Assembly (NCBI RefSeq): GCF_003610195.1
Contig: NZ_RAPO01000002.1
Span: 496,001 to 560,000 of the forward strand
DNA length: 64,000 nucleotides
Reading direction: 5' to 3'
Origin: Halopiger aswanensis
GTDB lineage: Archaea > Halobacteriota > Halobacteria > Halobacteriales > Natrialbaceae
The notes below the pieces were generated by a model that ran no database searches, was not told where the DNA came from, and saw only the letters and a program-made list of their open reading frames with translations. Every line of letters starts with the position of its first letter. The first letter of the stretch is position 1. This document shows, piece after piece, positions 42,728-51,208 of the stretch. Both the position numbers and the translations under genes were made by a program.

Positions 42728-43306
42728 ATGGGACATAGAGCGCTCGTCGCGTACCGGCGACCCGACCGGCTCTACGACCTGCGATACAGTCACTGGGGTG
42801 GCGAGGATCTCTCGCTCGCCCGCGGGATTACCGCCGCGACACCGCTGGCCGAGGGCGCGGTCGAGTCCGCGCTGCTCGCCGATTCGGTCGCTCTCGAGCG
42901 GATCCTGACCGACCACCTCGATCCGTGCGTCCACGAGGCGCTGTTCCTCGTCGCGCCCGACGACGAGTACTTGGTCGACGCGTATCGGGTCTGCTGGCTC
43001 GAGTGGGGCGACGGCCGCGACGGCGGCCGCGGCGCGATCGTCGCCGTCGATCCCGCCGACGATCGGGCGGTCAGAACGTGGTTTCGCGCGACGAAGACTG
43101 CGCTCGGCGACATCATCGAGATGGGCGCGCTCTCGCGGCGCGCGGCACAGGCGTATCTCGAGGCGCGGGTCTGTGAGGACGAAGACGGCACGATCTACAC
43201 GTACGGCGCTGAGATCGACGACGAGGACGGATACGAACCCCGGCGGGACCGGTGGCTCGAGGAGGACCGAGATCGAGACGGCAGCGACGGAGTCGGCCAC
43301 CCCTGA
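42728..43306 (+). CDS. DUF6735-like haloarchaeal protein
   Basis: A 192-residue soluble protein. It begins with MGHRALVAYRRPDRLYDLRYSHWG, a characteristic aromatic N-terminus of the DUF6735 family as remembered, then has an acidic alpha/beta core (LVAPDDEYLVDAYRVCWLEWGD...). The C-terminal part is charged (RRDRWLEEDRDRDGSDG). It has no signal or membrane segment. Function is unknown. It overlaps no other gene and converges with the MutS-like gene, 19 bases apart. Confidence 0.7.
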   Translation: MGHRALVAYRRPDRLYDLRYSHWGGEDLSLARGITAATPLAEGAVESALLADSVALERILTDHLDPCVHEALFLVAPDDEYLVDAYRVCWLEWGDGRDGGRGAIVAVDPADDRAVRTWFRATKTALGDIIEMGALSRRAAQAYLEARVCEDEDGTIYTYGAEIDDEDGYEPRRDRWLEEDRDRDGSDGVGHP

Positions 43307-43325
43307 TCGAACCCGCTGCCGACCG

Positions 43326-45113
43326 TCAGTCGGTCGTCCCCTCGTTCCAGCGGGCGTCCGCGAGCGTCCGCTGAACGACGTCGTTGCCGACCGCCTCGCC
43401 CAGCGTCTCGAAGCCGGCCCGCTCGCTGCGGTCGTCGGCGTTCGCGACGAGCCGCGAGACGATGAACTCCGGCGTCGATCGGCCCACCGTGTCGAAGCGA
43501 GGCTGGTAGTCCACGAGGAGTTCGAGGTCCGGGTTCAACCCCTCCGCGAAGATGCCGTCGACGCGGGCCTCTGGCGGCAGCGGCTCTAAGTCGTCCGCCA
43601 GGTGGGTGACGAACACGCCCAGCGCGTCGCGGTCGACGGTCAGCGTGACGAGTCCGTGCAGCAGGTCGGCCGCGCTGCCGGGTTCGGTGATCGCCTCGAA
43701 CTCGTCGACCAGCATCAGCGTTCGGCCGCCCGAGGACAGCGGCGGCACGATCGATCGCAGCGTCGACTCGAGGACGCCGGCGTTGAAGCTGGCGTGGCGG
43801 CGGTGGAAGACCAGCGAGTCGACCGGCGTCACCTCGGCCCGGTCGGCGGGGACGGGCAGCCCCATCATGGCAAGCAGGACGACGTGACACAGCGTCTCGA
43901 GCAGGGTCGTTTTACCCCCGCTGTTCGCGCCGGTGAGGACGGCGACGCGCTCGTCGTCGGGGAGGGCGTCGACGGCCGCTTCCGCAGCGGCGCCCTCGAG
44001 GTCGTGCTCGCCAAGCGCGTAGGTCACGGGCTGGACGGACTCCTCGTCGGTCGCCGCGAGCGTCAGATTTCGGGCGTTGACGACGGAGACGGCGCCCTGG
44101 TCACCGTCGCGGAACTCGGGTCGCGTACAGTCGTACTCGAGCGCGAACCGCGCCAGCGAGAGGTGCAGGGCGATGTCGTCGACCGCCTCGACGGCCTGGT
44201 CGACTGCCTCGCCGGCGTCCTCGAGGATTTCCCGGTACTCGCTGGCGACGGTTTCCTCGCGCTCGTCGATCGCCGCGGTGAGGTCGCTCCGCAGCGTCCG
44301 CAGCGTGCCGCCGACGAAGTCGGTCGCGTCCGCCGCGTCGGTCGGCATCGCGTCGCGAACCTGGTCGATCGTCACGTCCGTCTCCGAGAGGAGGTGGTCC
44401 TCGAAGGCCTCGCGGAACTGGTCGACGTCGCGGACGCCGTCCGACCGCAGGTCCTCGATCAGGTCGAGCGCGTTGGCGTCCATGTCCTCGACGGCACCGA
44501 GCGCGTCCCGCAGGCGGTCGAGTTCCTCGTCGGCGCCCTCGGTGACGCGGCCACCGTCCAGCGCCGCGAGCGCCTCGGCGGCTTCCTCGAGCGTCTCGCG
44601 CTCGAGGTCGGCGATCGAACCGAACGGGCCGGCGTCGACGCCCGCCTCGAGCAGCGCGAGCGCGGCTTCGACGGCCGCCCGCTCGCTGCCGTCGCGCTCG
44701 TCGTAGCGCTCGTAGGCCGCGAGAACGGTGTCGCGATCCGACTGCTCGAGGGCGGCCCAGGCGTCCCGCGCCGCGAGGACGTCGTCGAGGCGGGCTTCCA
44801 TCGCGTCGCGGCTCGTCAGCGGCGTCAGCACCCGGATGCGGTCGGCCGCGCGCCGGGTGACCGCGTGGTCCGAGGCCAGATCGAGCAGGTCCTTGTAGAC
44901 GGATCGGGCATCGCTCGTCGCCAGCACGTCGATCCCGTCGCCGCCCGTCGCGCGGCGCAGGATGCGGGTCGCCCGGCCGCGCGCAAGCCCGGCGTCCGCG
45001 AGCGCCCGGACGTCCCCGTTTTCGATGGCCTGGATCGCCCGCTCCCGGCCTAACTCCTCGACCAGCGTCTCCCGCGTCTTCGGGCCGACACCCCAGTACT
45101 CCTCGAGTCGCAT
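43326..45113 (-). CDS. MutS-family ATPase with N-terminal HhH domain
   Basis: A 595-residue protein. Residues 1-60 (MRLEEYWGVGPKTRETLVEELG...LARGRATRILRRATGG) contain helix-hairpin-helix elements. The middle (about 70-340) is helical, like the MutS core/clamp. The C-terminal ATPase has Walker A GANSGGKTT (395-403), Walker B LMLVDE (466-471), the MutS-type HASFNAGVLESTLRSIV (motif III-like), and a TH loop (GVFVTHLADDL). There is no mismatch-binding domain I and no Smr nuclease, so it resembles the MutS2/MutS5-like haloarchaeal group. A DNA repair or recombination role is expected; direct evidence is lacking. Confidence 0.85.
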   Translation of the reverse strand: MRLEEYWGVGPKTRETLVEELGRERAIQAIENGDVRALADAGLARGRATRILRRATGGDGIDVLATSDARSVYKDLLDLASDHAVTRRAADRIRVLTPLTSRDAMEARLDDVLAARDAWAALEQSDRDTVLAAYERYDERDGSERAAVEAALALLEAGVDAGPFGSIADLERETLEEAAEALAALDGGRVTEGADEELDRLRDALGAVEDMDANALDLIEDLRSDGVRDVDQFREAFEDHLLSETDVTIDQVRDAMPTDAADATDFVGGTLRTLRSDLTAAIDEREETVASEYREILEDAGEAVDQAVEAVDDIALHLSLARFALEYDCTRPEFRDGDQGAVSVVNARNLTLAATDEESVQPVTYALGEHDLEGAAAEAAVDALPDDERVAVLTGANSGGKTTLLETLCHVVLLAMMGLPVPADRAEVTPVDSLVFHRRHASFNAGVLESTLRSIVPPLSSGGRTLMLVDEFEAITEPGSAADLLHGLVTLTVDRDALGVFVTHLADDLEPLPPEARVDGIFAEGLNPDLELLVDYQPRFDTVGRSTPEFIVSRLVANADDRSERAGFETLGEAVGNDVVQRTLADARWNEGTTD

Positions 45114-45200
45114 ATGTTACGTTCTGCACTCGGGGCAATCGTCTTCAACACTGCGCCTCTGCGGTACCGTCCGGGTGGCGGTCGGCGACCGCAGGGCGGT

Positions 45201-46646
45201 TCAGTAGAAGGCGCTGAACAGCCCGAACTGGATCGGCAGCAGCAGGACGATCGTCGCGAGCGAACACGCGACCGTCGCGACGATCAGCTCCCGCGTCCCG
45301 ATGTCGCCCTCGGTCAGGATGACGATGAGAACCGCCGACTGGTAGGGAAAGAAGTACGAACTCAGCGCCATCGTCTCCGCGAGCAACACGGGCGTAAACG
45401 GCAGCCCCGCGCCCTCGATGTAGGGAATCAGGACCGGCGTCAGTACGCTCGCGACGGCCACGCCTTCCATCAGGAACGTGAGCCCGAAGGTGATCAGGAA
45501 GACCGACGCGAGGATCACCGCGAGCGGCGCGCCCGTCGGAACGAACTCGAGCAGGTGCGTCGCCGCGGTGTCGGTAAAGCCGGTCTCGGTCAGCCCGTCG
45601 CCGATCGCGAACACCGCGGCGATGAAAAAGAGGATCGAGAAGTCGACCTCGCCGCCGGCCGTGTCGAAGTCGGCGACGCCGATCTCGGGGAGAAAAGCGA
45701 GGACGACGACGGCGACGGCGCCGATCACGGGGTGGAACCCGTGGACGAAGTCGGTCGCCCAGATCGCCGTGCCGACGAGGAGGAAGGCGAGCATCCGCCG
45801 CTCCGCGGCGCCGAATTCGGTACCGGTTCTTGCGCCGGCACCGTCGCCGTCGGTTGCGGCGGTCTCGTCGGTCGCCGCGTCTGCGCCGGGGACGTCGAAC
45901 GCCGAATCGGCCGGCGGTCGAAAGAGCAGGTAAACGATGCCGACGACCAGCAACACGCGGACGAGCCCCATGACCGGGTACATGTGGAGCCACCACTCGG
46001 ACCACGAGATGGTGTGGCCGCCGATCGACTCCGCAAAGCCCGAAATGATGATGTTCGGGAGGTCAGCGGTCAAAATCCCGGACGAGCCGTAGAACGTCCC
46101 GAACAACGGCCCGAGGTAGAGCCCGACCCGCGCCTCCCGCGAGTCGAACCACGAGCCGAGTTCCCGGAGGATCGGCGCCAGCGCGAGGATCCGAACGAGC
46201 GCCGACGGAACGAGGAACGCCAGCGCGTGGCCGCCGAGCGCCAGCACGAACAGCAGTCGTCGATACGTGCGACGGGTGTCCGCATCGCTCGAATCGCCGA
46301 TACTCTCTGTCGCAATCGTCCGTCCGACCGCGTTCGCCAGCCCGCTCTGGCGCGTCGCTTCGCCCATCAGAAGGCCGAATCCGATGAGCCAGGTCGCGGG
46401 CTTCTGGAAGCCGACGAGCGCCAGGTCCGTCGAAAAAGCGACCGCGATCAGCCCGAGTCCGATCAGGCCCGTGTACGACGGCGGCACCGGCGTCAGCACC
46501 CAGAGGACGATACAGAAGAGCGTGATCGAGAGCATCGTCCCCATCCCCGACGGCACCGACAGCGACGTCGCAGCGGCGACGATGGCCGCGAGGCCGAAGG
46601 CGACGATTGGTGACCGAAGCGTCTCGAGCGCTTTCCTGCGGTTCAC
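45201..46646 (-). CDS. SLC13/DASS-family anion transporter
   Basis: A 481-residue membrane carrier for dicarboxylates, citrate or sulfate with Na+. Diagnostic pieces are VLWVLTPVPPSYTGLIGLGLI, the GSSGILTADLPNIIISG segment (a SNT-like motif variant in the first repeat) and the later FLMEGVAVASVLTPVLIPY. It has about 12 hydrophobic segments. No ATG precedes helix 1; the GTG at 46646 (VNRRKALETLRSPIV) fits, with a TATA box 25 bases upstream. It is divergent from purF. Confidence 0.82.
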   Translation of the reverse strand: MNRRKALETLRSPIVAFGLAAIVAAATSLSVPSGMGTMLSITLFCIVLWVLTPVPPSYTGLIGLGLIAVAFSTDLALVGFQKPATWLIGFGLLMGEATRQSGLANAVGRTIATESIGDSSDADTRRTYRRLLFVLALGGHALAFLVPSALVRILALAPILRELGSWFDSREARVGLYLGPLFGTFYGSSGILTADLPNIIISGFAESIGGHTISWSEWWLHMYPVMGLVRVLLVVGIVYLLFRPPADSAFDVPGADAATDETAATDGDGAGARTGTEFGAAERRMLAFLLVGTAIWATDFVHGFHPVIGAVAVVVLAFLPEIGVADFDTAGGEVDFSILFFIAAVFAIGDGLTETGFTDTAATHLLEFVPTGAPLAVILASVFLITFGLTFLMEGVAVASVLTPVLIPYIEGAGLPFTPVLLAETMALSSYFFPYQSAVLIVILTEGDIGTRELIVATVACSLATIVLLLPIQFGLFSAFY

Positions 46647-46670
46647 TGCTGTCCACTCGTCAATCCGCCG

Positions 46671-46678
46671 ATAAAGGT
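46671..46678 (-). promoter_or_regulatory. TATA box of the SLC13 transporter gene
   Basis: On the minus strand ACCTTTAT lies 25-32 bases before the GTG start at 46646, supporting that start over the much longer open frame. Confidence 0.5.
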
Positions 46679-46873
46679 GTCGCGGTTCCGGAACCTCTGA
46701 TCGAGTGACTGGTCTCGAGGAGTCGGGATTCGAACTCGAAGGGACCGGGTCCGTTCCGGAGGCGTCCGGCGGCGTTGCCGGGATGAACCGCCGCCAGCGC
46801 GGCGTTGGCGTATTTATACACGAACGTGAATACCATTCTGTTCTGGTGGCGGCCGAAAAAGCACAAACACGGG

Positions 46874-46882
46874 GATTTTTAT
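46874..46882 (+). promoter_or_regulatory. TATA box of purF
   Basis: ATTTTTATC is 25-33 bases upstream of the ATG at 46907, the canonical position for a leaderless mRNA. It lies inside the longer ORF, so it excludes the upstream ATG at 46805 as the start. Confidence 0.6.
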
Positions 46883-46906
46883 CGTCAGAGCGCCCTACTG
46901 ACTCCC

Positions 46907-48418
46907 ATGACTGATGGGCGGGGCGAGACTCCCCGGCGAACAGGAATGACCGAGAAGTGCGGCGTCGTCGGCGTCTCACTGAACGGTCGGAACGCGGCAC
47001 GACCGTTGTACTACGCGCTCTACGCACTCCAGCACCGCGGCCAGGAGTCCGCAGGGATCGTCACCCACGACGGCTTCCAGCAGCACAGCCACGTCGAAAT
47101 GGGGCTGGTCGGGGACGCGTTCGGCGAGGACGACCTCGACGCGCTCAACGGCGCAGCGGGGATCGGCCACGTCCGGTATCCGACCGCCGGCTCCGTCGAC
47201 TCCTCGTGCGCCCAGCCGTTTTCCGTCTCCTTCAAGAGCGGCTCGCTCGGCCTGAGCCACAACGGCAACCTCGTCAACGCCGACGAGATCCGCGAGGAAC
47301 TGGCCGCCGCCGGCCACGCCTTCACCAGCGACGGCGACACCGAGGTCATCGCCCACGACCTCGCGCGCAACCTGCTCGAGGAGGACCTCGTGCGCGCGGT
47401 CAAGCGTACGATGGGCCGGATCCACGGCTCCTACTCGTTGACGATCAGCCACGACGACACCATCCTCGGCGTCCGCGACCCGCAGGGGAACCGCCCGCTC
47501 TGTATCGGCAAACTCGAGGACGGTTACATTCTCGCGTCGGAATCGGCGGCGATCGACACGTTAGACGGGGAACTCGTCCGCGACGTCAAGCCGGGCGAAC
47601 TGATCGTCCTGCAGGAGGACGGGCAGGGGTTCGACTCCTACCAGCTCGTCGACAACGAACACACGGCTCACTGCTTCTTCGAACACGTCTACTTCGCGCG
47701 ACCGGACAGCGTCATCGACGAGACCCTCGTCTACGAGGCACGGCGGAACCTGGGCCGCAAGCTCTGGGAGGAAAGCGGCGTCGAGACCGACGTCGTGATG
47801 CCCGTTCCGGACTCCGGGCGCGCGTTCGCCTCCGGCTACGCCGATGCCGCGAGCGAGACGACCGCCGACGGCGAGCCCCGCGACGCGGACGACGACGGCG
47901 TCGAGTTCGCCGAGGGGCTGATGAAGAACCGCTACGTCGGTCGCACGTTCATCATGCCGACCCAGGACGAACGCGAGCGCGCGGTGCGGCTGAAGCTCAA
48001 CCCGATCAAGTCCACCATCGAGGGCAAGACCGTCACCGTCATCGACGACTCGATCGTCCGCGGGACGACCTCGACGCAACTCGTCCAGTTGCTCAAGGAC
48101 TGCGGCGCCGAGGAAGTCCACGTCCGAATCGGTGCGCCGGCGATCGTCGCCCCCTGCTACATGGGGATCGACATGGCCACCCGCGAAGAACTGATCGCTT
48201 CGGACAAGTCCACCGCGGAGATCCGCGAGGCCATCAGCGCCGACAGCCTCGCCTACCTCTCGACGGACGCCGTCGCGGATGTCCTCGGCAAGGAGCGCAT
48301 CGACCTCTGTCTGGGCTGCGTGACCGGCGAATACCCCTACGACATCGAGGGCGAGGAAACCGACCGCGACGTGAGCCGGCCCGACGTCGGCGGCGAGCCG
48401 ATCCACGCCGACGACTGA
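46907..48418 (+). CDS. purF: amidophosphoribosyltransferase PurF
   Basis: A 503-residue enzyme that makes 5-phosphoribosylamine from PRPP and glutamine, the first step of purine synthesis. An N-terminal glutamine amidotransferase (Ntn) domain starts at C18 of the predicted precursor (MTEKCGVVGVS), so a short propeptide (about 17 residues) must be removed. The glutaminase motifs HVRYPTAG, SHNGNLVN and VRDPQGNRPL are present. The PRTase domain has the PRPP loop VTVIDDSIVRGTTS. Cysteines in AHCFFEHVYF, APCYMGI and LCLGC match the 4Fe-4S ligands of the Bacillus-type enzyme. The insert DAASETTADGEPRDADDDG (around 332-350) is an acidic haloarchaeal loop. Confidence 0.96.
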   Translation: MTDGRGETPRRTGMTEKCGVVGVSLNGRNAARPLYYALYALQHRGQESAGIVTHDGFQQHSHVEMGLVGDAFGEDDLDALNGAAGIGHVRYPTAGSVDSSCAQPFSVSFKSGSLGLSHNGNLVNADEIREELAAAGHAFTSDGDTEVIAHDLARNLLEEDLVRAVKRTMGRIHGSYSLTISHDDTILGVRDPQGNRPLCIGKLEDGYILASESAAIDTLDGELVRDVKPGELIVLQEDGQGFDSYQLVDNEHTAHCFFEHVYFARPDSVIDETLVYEARRNLGRKLWEESGVETDVVMPVPDSGRAFASGYADAASETTADGEPRDADDDGVEFAEGLMKNRYVGRTFIMPTQDERERAVRLKLNPIKSTIEGKTVTVIDDSIVRGTTSTQLVQLLKDCGAEEVHVRIGAPAIVAPCYMGIDMATREELIASDKSTAEIREAISADSLAYLSTDAVADVLGKERIDLCLGCVTGEYPYDIEGEETDRDVSRPDVGGEPIHADD

Positions 48419-48506
48419 CCGCACTTTTGCGTTCGATTCTCGATTTCCTTCGCCGATCGTCGCGCGTTCGACGCGCGCGGCGCAACTGCCCGTCCAAAAC
48501 CACGCG

Positions 48507-48517
48507 TATATTTAAAA
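48507..48517 (+). promoter_or_regulatory. TATA box of the 47-residue membrane protein gene
   Basis: GTATATTTAAA-like sequence (TATATTTAAAA around 48507-48517) is 24-33 bases upstream of the ATG at 48540 and shows that the small gene is transcribed on its own, not only with purF. Confidence 0.65.
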
Positions 48518-48539
48518 CTGGAGCGCGCGAATACCCGCT

Positions 48540-48683
48540 ATGGAAGTCGACGAATTCCTCGAGGGGGAATCGCTCACCGGGCGCCAAGCGGCGATCATCT
48601 TCTTTGCGTTCCTTATCCTCATCGTCGTCGCGGCGCTGTTTCTGATCGCGTTCAGCGACTTCTTCCAGAATCTGGTGACGTAA
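48540..48683 (+). CDS. 47-residue single-pass membrane protein (DUF7859-like)
   Basis: A very short gene, below common gene-caller limits. The protein is an acidic head (MEVDEFLEGESLTG), a basic/aliphatic hydrophobic segment (RQAAIIFFAFLILIVVAALF, residues 15-34) and a short polar end (FSDFFQNLVT). A clear TATA box at about 48507-48517 and the ATG are at the right spacing, and the codon positions are haloarchaeal-like. It resembles small conserved haloarchaeal membrane proteins named DUF7859 as I remember them. Function is unknown. Confidence 0.75.
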   Translation: MEVDEFLEGESLTGRQAAIIFFAFLILIVVAALFLIAFSDFFQNLVT

Positions 48684-48824
48684 CCGCCCGATCGCTCGGT
48701 AACGGGTCATCCGCTCGACCCGTTCGATCCGTTTTCCCGCCGCGTAGCCGGTCGACCGATCGTGATTTGTGAGAGGACCGACGCCGAATCGATTACCGAG
48801 CGGCCCGGCGGACCCGTCGACGGC

Positions 48825-49388
48825 TCAGTAAACGACGTGCAACAGCGCGTAGACGACGATTCCGAGCGAGAAGGAGACGAGCCACAGGCTCGCGGCGAGT
48901 CGACCGAACCGGGCGTGGCTGGTGCGTGGCAACTCGTCGATCCGGTAGGCGCCGGCGAGCAGGAGCGCGTAGTACACCAGCGGCACGCAGACGATCGCGA
49001 GCAGGATGTGGATCGCGAGGATCGGCAGGTACACGTACTGGTACACCGCGTCGGGGCCGGGGAACGGCTGCGGACCGCCGGTGGCGACGAGTCGGTAGAG
49101 GTAGAACGCGAGGAAGGCGACGAACAGGACGAACGAGGCGAGCATCGCGACTCGGTGGCGATCGACGTCGCCGCGGCGGATCGCCCGCCAGCCGACCGTG
49201 ATCGTCCCGATCGCGGTCGCGCTGATCACAACGTTAACGTGCGGAATCAGGTCGAGCACCCACTCGGGCGCGGTCGGCACCGTCGATTGCGGGATTCGGC
49301 CACCTGCCGCCGCGAACACCACCGCGAGCGAGACGATACTCAGGACGGCGGTGAGTTCTCGAACGTGGTCTCGAGGGACGTACGCCAT
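48825..49388 (-). CDS. DUF420 membrane protein
   Basis: A 187-residue protein with five hydrophobic segments. HVNVVISATAIGTITVGWRAIRRGDVDRHRVAML and LVYYALLLAGAYRIDEL are typical of the DUF420/YozB-CtaM group, which is linked to cytochrome oxidase maturation in bacteria. A conserved His in HVNVV and others (YLPILAIHILLAI) could bind heme. The ATG at 49388 starts before the first helix; the longer frame to 49607 runs into the promoter region of the next gene. Its function in archaea is inferred only from the family. Confidence 0.82.
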   Translation of the reverse strand: MAYVPRDHVRELTAVLSIVSLAVVFAAAGGRIPQSTVPTAPEWVLDLIPHVNVVISATAIGTITVGWRAIRRGDVDRHRVAMLASFVLFVAFLAFYLYRLVATGGPQPFPGPDAVYQYVYLPILAIHILLAIVCVPLVYYALLLAGAYRIDELPRTSHARFGRLAASLWLVSFSLGIVVYALLHVVY

Positions 49389-49534
49389 GCCTCGACCTTT
49401 GAGCGGCGCGGGAAAGTCGTTACTGACTCGAGCGCGTCCCGATCGGCGCGACCGGACGACCGGCGACGTATCCCGCCGATTAACCCTCCGACAGCGCGCC
49501 CGTATCAAGCAGTTTGTTAGTTCAGTATGAAAAA

Positions 49535-49544
49535 TAATTAAATA
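49535..49544 (+). promoter_or_regulatory. TATA box of the tctCBA operon
   Basis: The AT-rich run around 49529-49546 (AATAATTAAATAG) sits 27-40 bases upstream of the ATG at 49571, a good archaeal TATA box for the operon. Confidence 0.6.
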
Positions 49545-49570
49545 GGCTAATAGCAACTGGTAGACTGACA

Positions 49571-50638
49571 ATGACAGACGAACGTCTGTCCGGGCGACGA
49601 ACCGCACTGAAAGCGGCCGGTGCAGCGACGATGGTGGGTCTCGCCGGGTGCCTCGACACGATCACGCCCGACGAGGGCGAAGGGACGGCCGGCGACACGT
49701 CGGACGGCGGCGACGGGTCTAACGAAACCGGCACGAACGAGAGCGAAGGGTCCGAGTTCCCCGCGCAGGACGTCGAGATGATCTGTCCGTGGGCGGAGGG
49801 CGGCGGGACCGACCGCACCGCCCGGATGCTCGCGGATCTGGTCGCGGACGAGCTCGGCAGCTCCGCGTACGTGACGAACCAGACCGGCGGCTCCGGCAGC
49901 GTCGGCTTCAATGCGATCGCGAACGCCGACACCGACGGCCACACGCTGGGCGTGCTGACGGTCGAGATCTGTACCATCGAACACCTCGGGATCGCCGACG
50001 TGAACCACGAAGACGTCGCGCCCGTGATGCAGTACAACTTCGACCCGGCGGCGCTGACGGTCCACGAGGACGCCCCATACGGGACGCTCGGGGAGTTCGT
50101 CGACTACGCCGAAGACAACCCCGGCGAGATCACGGTGTCGAACTCGGGGATCGGCGCGATCTGGCACCTGGCGGGCGCCGAGTTCGAACGCGCGGCGGAA
50201 ATCGAGGTCGACCACGTCGGCTACGACGGCGCGGCTCCCGCGACCGAGGCGGTCCTCAGCGGCGAGGTCCAGGCGACGACCTCGAGCGCCGCGGAGGTCG
50301 CGCCGCAAGTCCAGGACGGCCCGCTCGAGATGCTCGCGTTCTTCGGCGAGGAGCGCCACCCGCTGTTCGAGGACGTCCCCACGCTGCAGGAGGAAGGGTA
50401 CGACGTCACGACCGGCGCCTGGCGCGGGATCGGCGGCCCGAGCGGCCTCGACGAGGGCGCGCAGGCGGAACTCGAGGAGGCGTTCCAGAACGTCTACGAA
50501 TCCGACGAGTTCGAGGAGTTTATGGACGAGAACGGGTTCGGCATGGTGAACCGCAACACCGAGGAGTTTGGCCAGTTCATGGCCGAGGAGTACGAGCGGT
50601 TCGGCGAACTGATCGACGATCTCAACCTCAACGAGTGA
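49571..50638 (+). CDS. tctC: tripartite tricarboxylate transporter substrate-binding lipoprotein (TctC)
   Basis: A 355-residue exported binding protein. A Tat motif (GRRTALKAAGAA) and lipobox (VGLAGC, C27) mark it as a lipid-anchored protein; a Ser/Asn/Thr/Glu-rich linker (32-58) follows. The mature domain has the Bug-family start ICPWAEGGGTDRTARML and the GSGSVGFNAIANADTDGHTLG loop, with the conserved DxxDxxPGE-like VDYAEDNPGEI segment. It delivers a carboxylate (citrate-like) to TctB/TctA. First gene of the operon; its strong TATA box is 27-40 bases upstream. Confidence 0.9.
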   Translation: MTDERLSGRRTALKAAGAATMVGLAGCLDTITPDEGEGTAGDTSDGGDGSNETGTNESEGSEFPAQDVEMICPWAEGGGTDRTARMLADLVADELGSSAYVTNQTGGSGSVGFNAIANADTDGHTLGVLTVEICTIEHLGIADVNHEDVAPVMQYNFDPAALTVHEDAPYGTLGEFVDYAEDNPGEITVSNSGIGAIWHLAGAEFERAAEIEVDHVGYDGAAPATEAVLSGEVQATTSSAAEVAPQVQDGPLEMLAFFGEERHPLFEDVPTLQEEGYDVTTGAWRGIGGPSGLDEGAQAELEEAFQNVYESDEFEEFMDENGFGMVNRNTEEFGQFMAEEYERFGELIDDLNLNE

Positions 50639-50698
50639 GCGGCGGCGGGTCCCGGCCGCTCCGGTCGGGACCCGAACCGAGAGCGATCAAAAGACCCT

Positions 50699-51208
50699 AT
50701 GGTTGATCTCAGACACACTGATAAGATCGGTTCGGGACTGTTCCTAGCCCTGGCCGCCGGTATCTTCGTCGTTACGGCGGACTTTCCGCAGGGGATCGGC
50801 GAAACGGGACCGGCGTACTACCCGCGCGTGCTCGCCGCGTTACTCGCGGGCTTCGCGCTCCTCCAGCTGGGCTGGAGCCTCAAACGGGACGGCGTTCGGT
50901 CCCACGAGATCGATCCCGCGGCCGCGAAACGCGTCGTCGGCGCGTTCCTGCTCGTCGTCTGCTACGTCCTCCTGCTGCCGTGGTTCGGGTTCGTGCTCAC
51001 GACGGTCGGCTTTCTCGCCGTCAGCATGTGGTACTCCGGCGTCCGCTCGCCGCTGCGACTCGCGGCCGTCGCCGTCGGACTGACCGTGCTGCTGTACTAT
51101 GTGTTCGTCGTCTTCCTGCGGGTTCCGCTGCCGGAGAGTCCGCTGATTCCGGTCGCGCGATACCTGCCGAGCGTCGTGTGGGCGCCCTCCTTGGGGGTGT
51201 TGCACTGA
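50699..51208 (+). CDS. tctB: tripartite tricarboxylate transporter small membrane subunit (TctB)
   Basis: A 169-residue protein with four hydrophobic segments, starting MVDLRHTDKIGSGLFLALAAGIF and having the typical GIGETGPAYYPRVLAALLAGFALLQ. It pairs with TctA in Na+- or H+-driven carboxylate uptake. It is the second gene of the operon, 60 bases after tctC, and ends directly before the ATG of tctA (stop TGA at 51206-51208, ATG at 51209). Confidence 0.88.
   Translation: MVDLRHTDKIGSGLFLALAAGIFVVTADFPQGIGETGPAYYPRVLAALLAGFALLQLGWSLKRDGVRSHEIDPAAAKRVVGAFLLVVCYVLLLPWFGFVLTTVGFLAVSMWYSGVRSPLRLAAVAVGLTVLLYYVFVVFLRVPLPESPLIPVARYLPSVVWAPSLGVLH

Noticed and set aside
46705-46760. tRNA T-arm-like GGATTCGAACTC on the minus strand
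   Set aside because: The T-stem has a mismatch and no matching acceptor or anticodon arm is present upstream; it lies in the purF upstream region.
46805-46906. Upstream ATG for purF
   Set aside because: The purF TATA box (46874-46882) lies within the extension, and the extra residues are not part of PurF.
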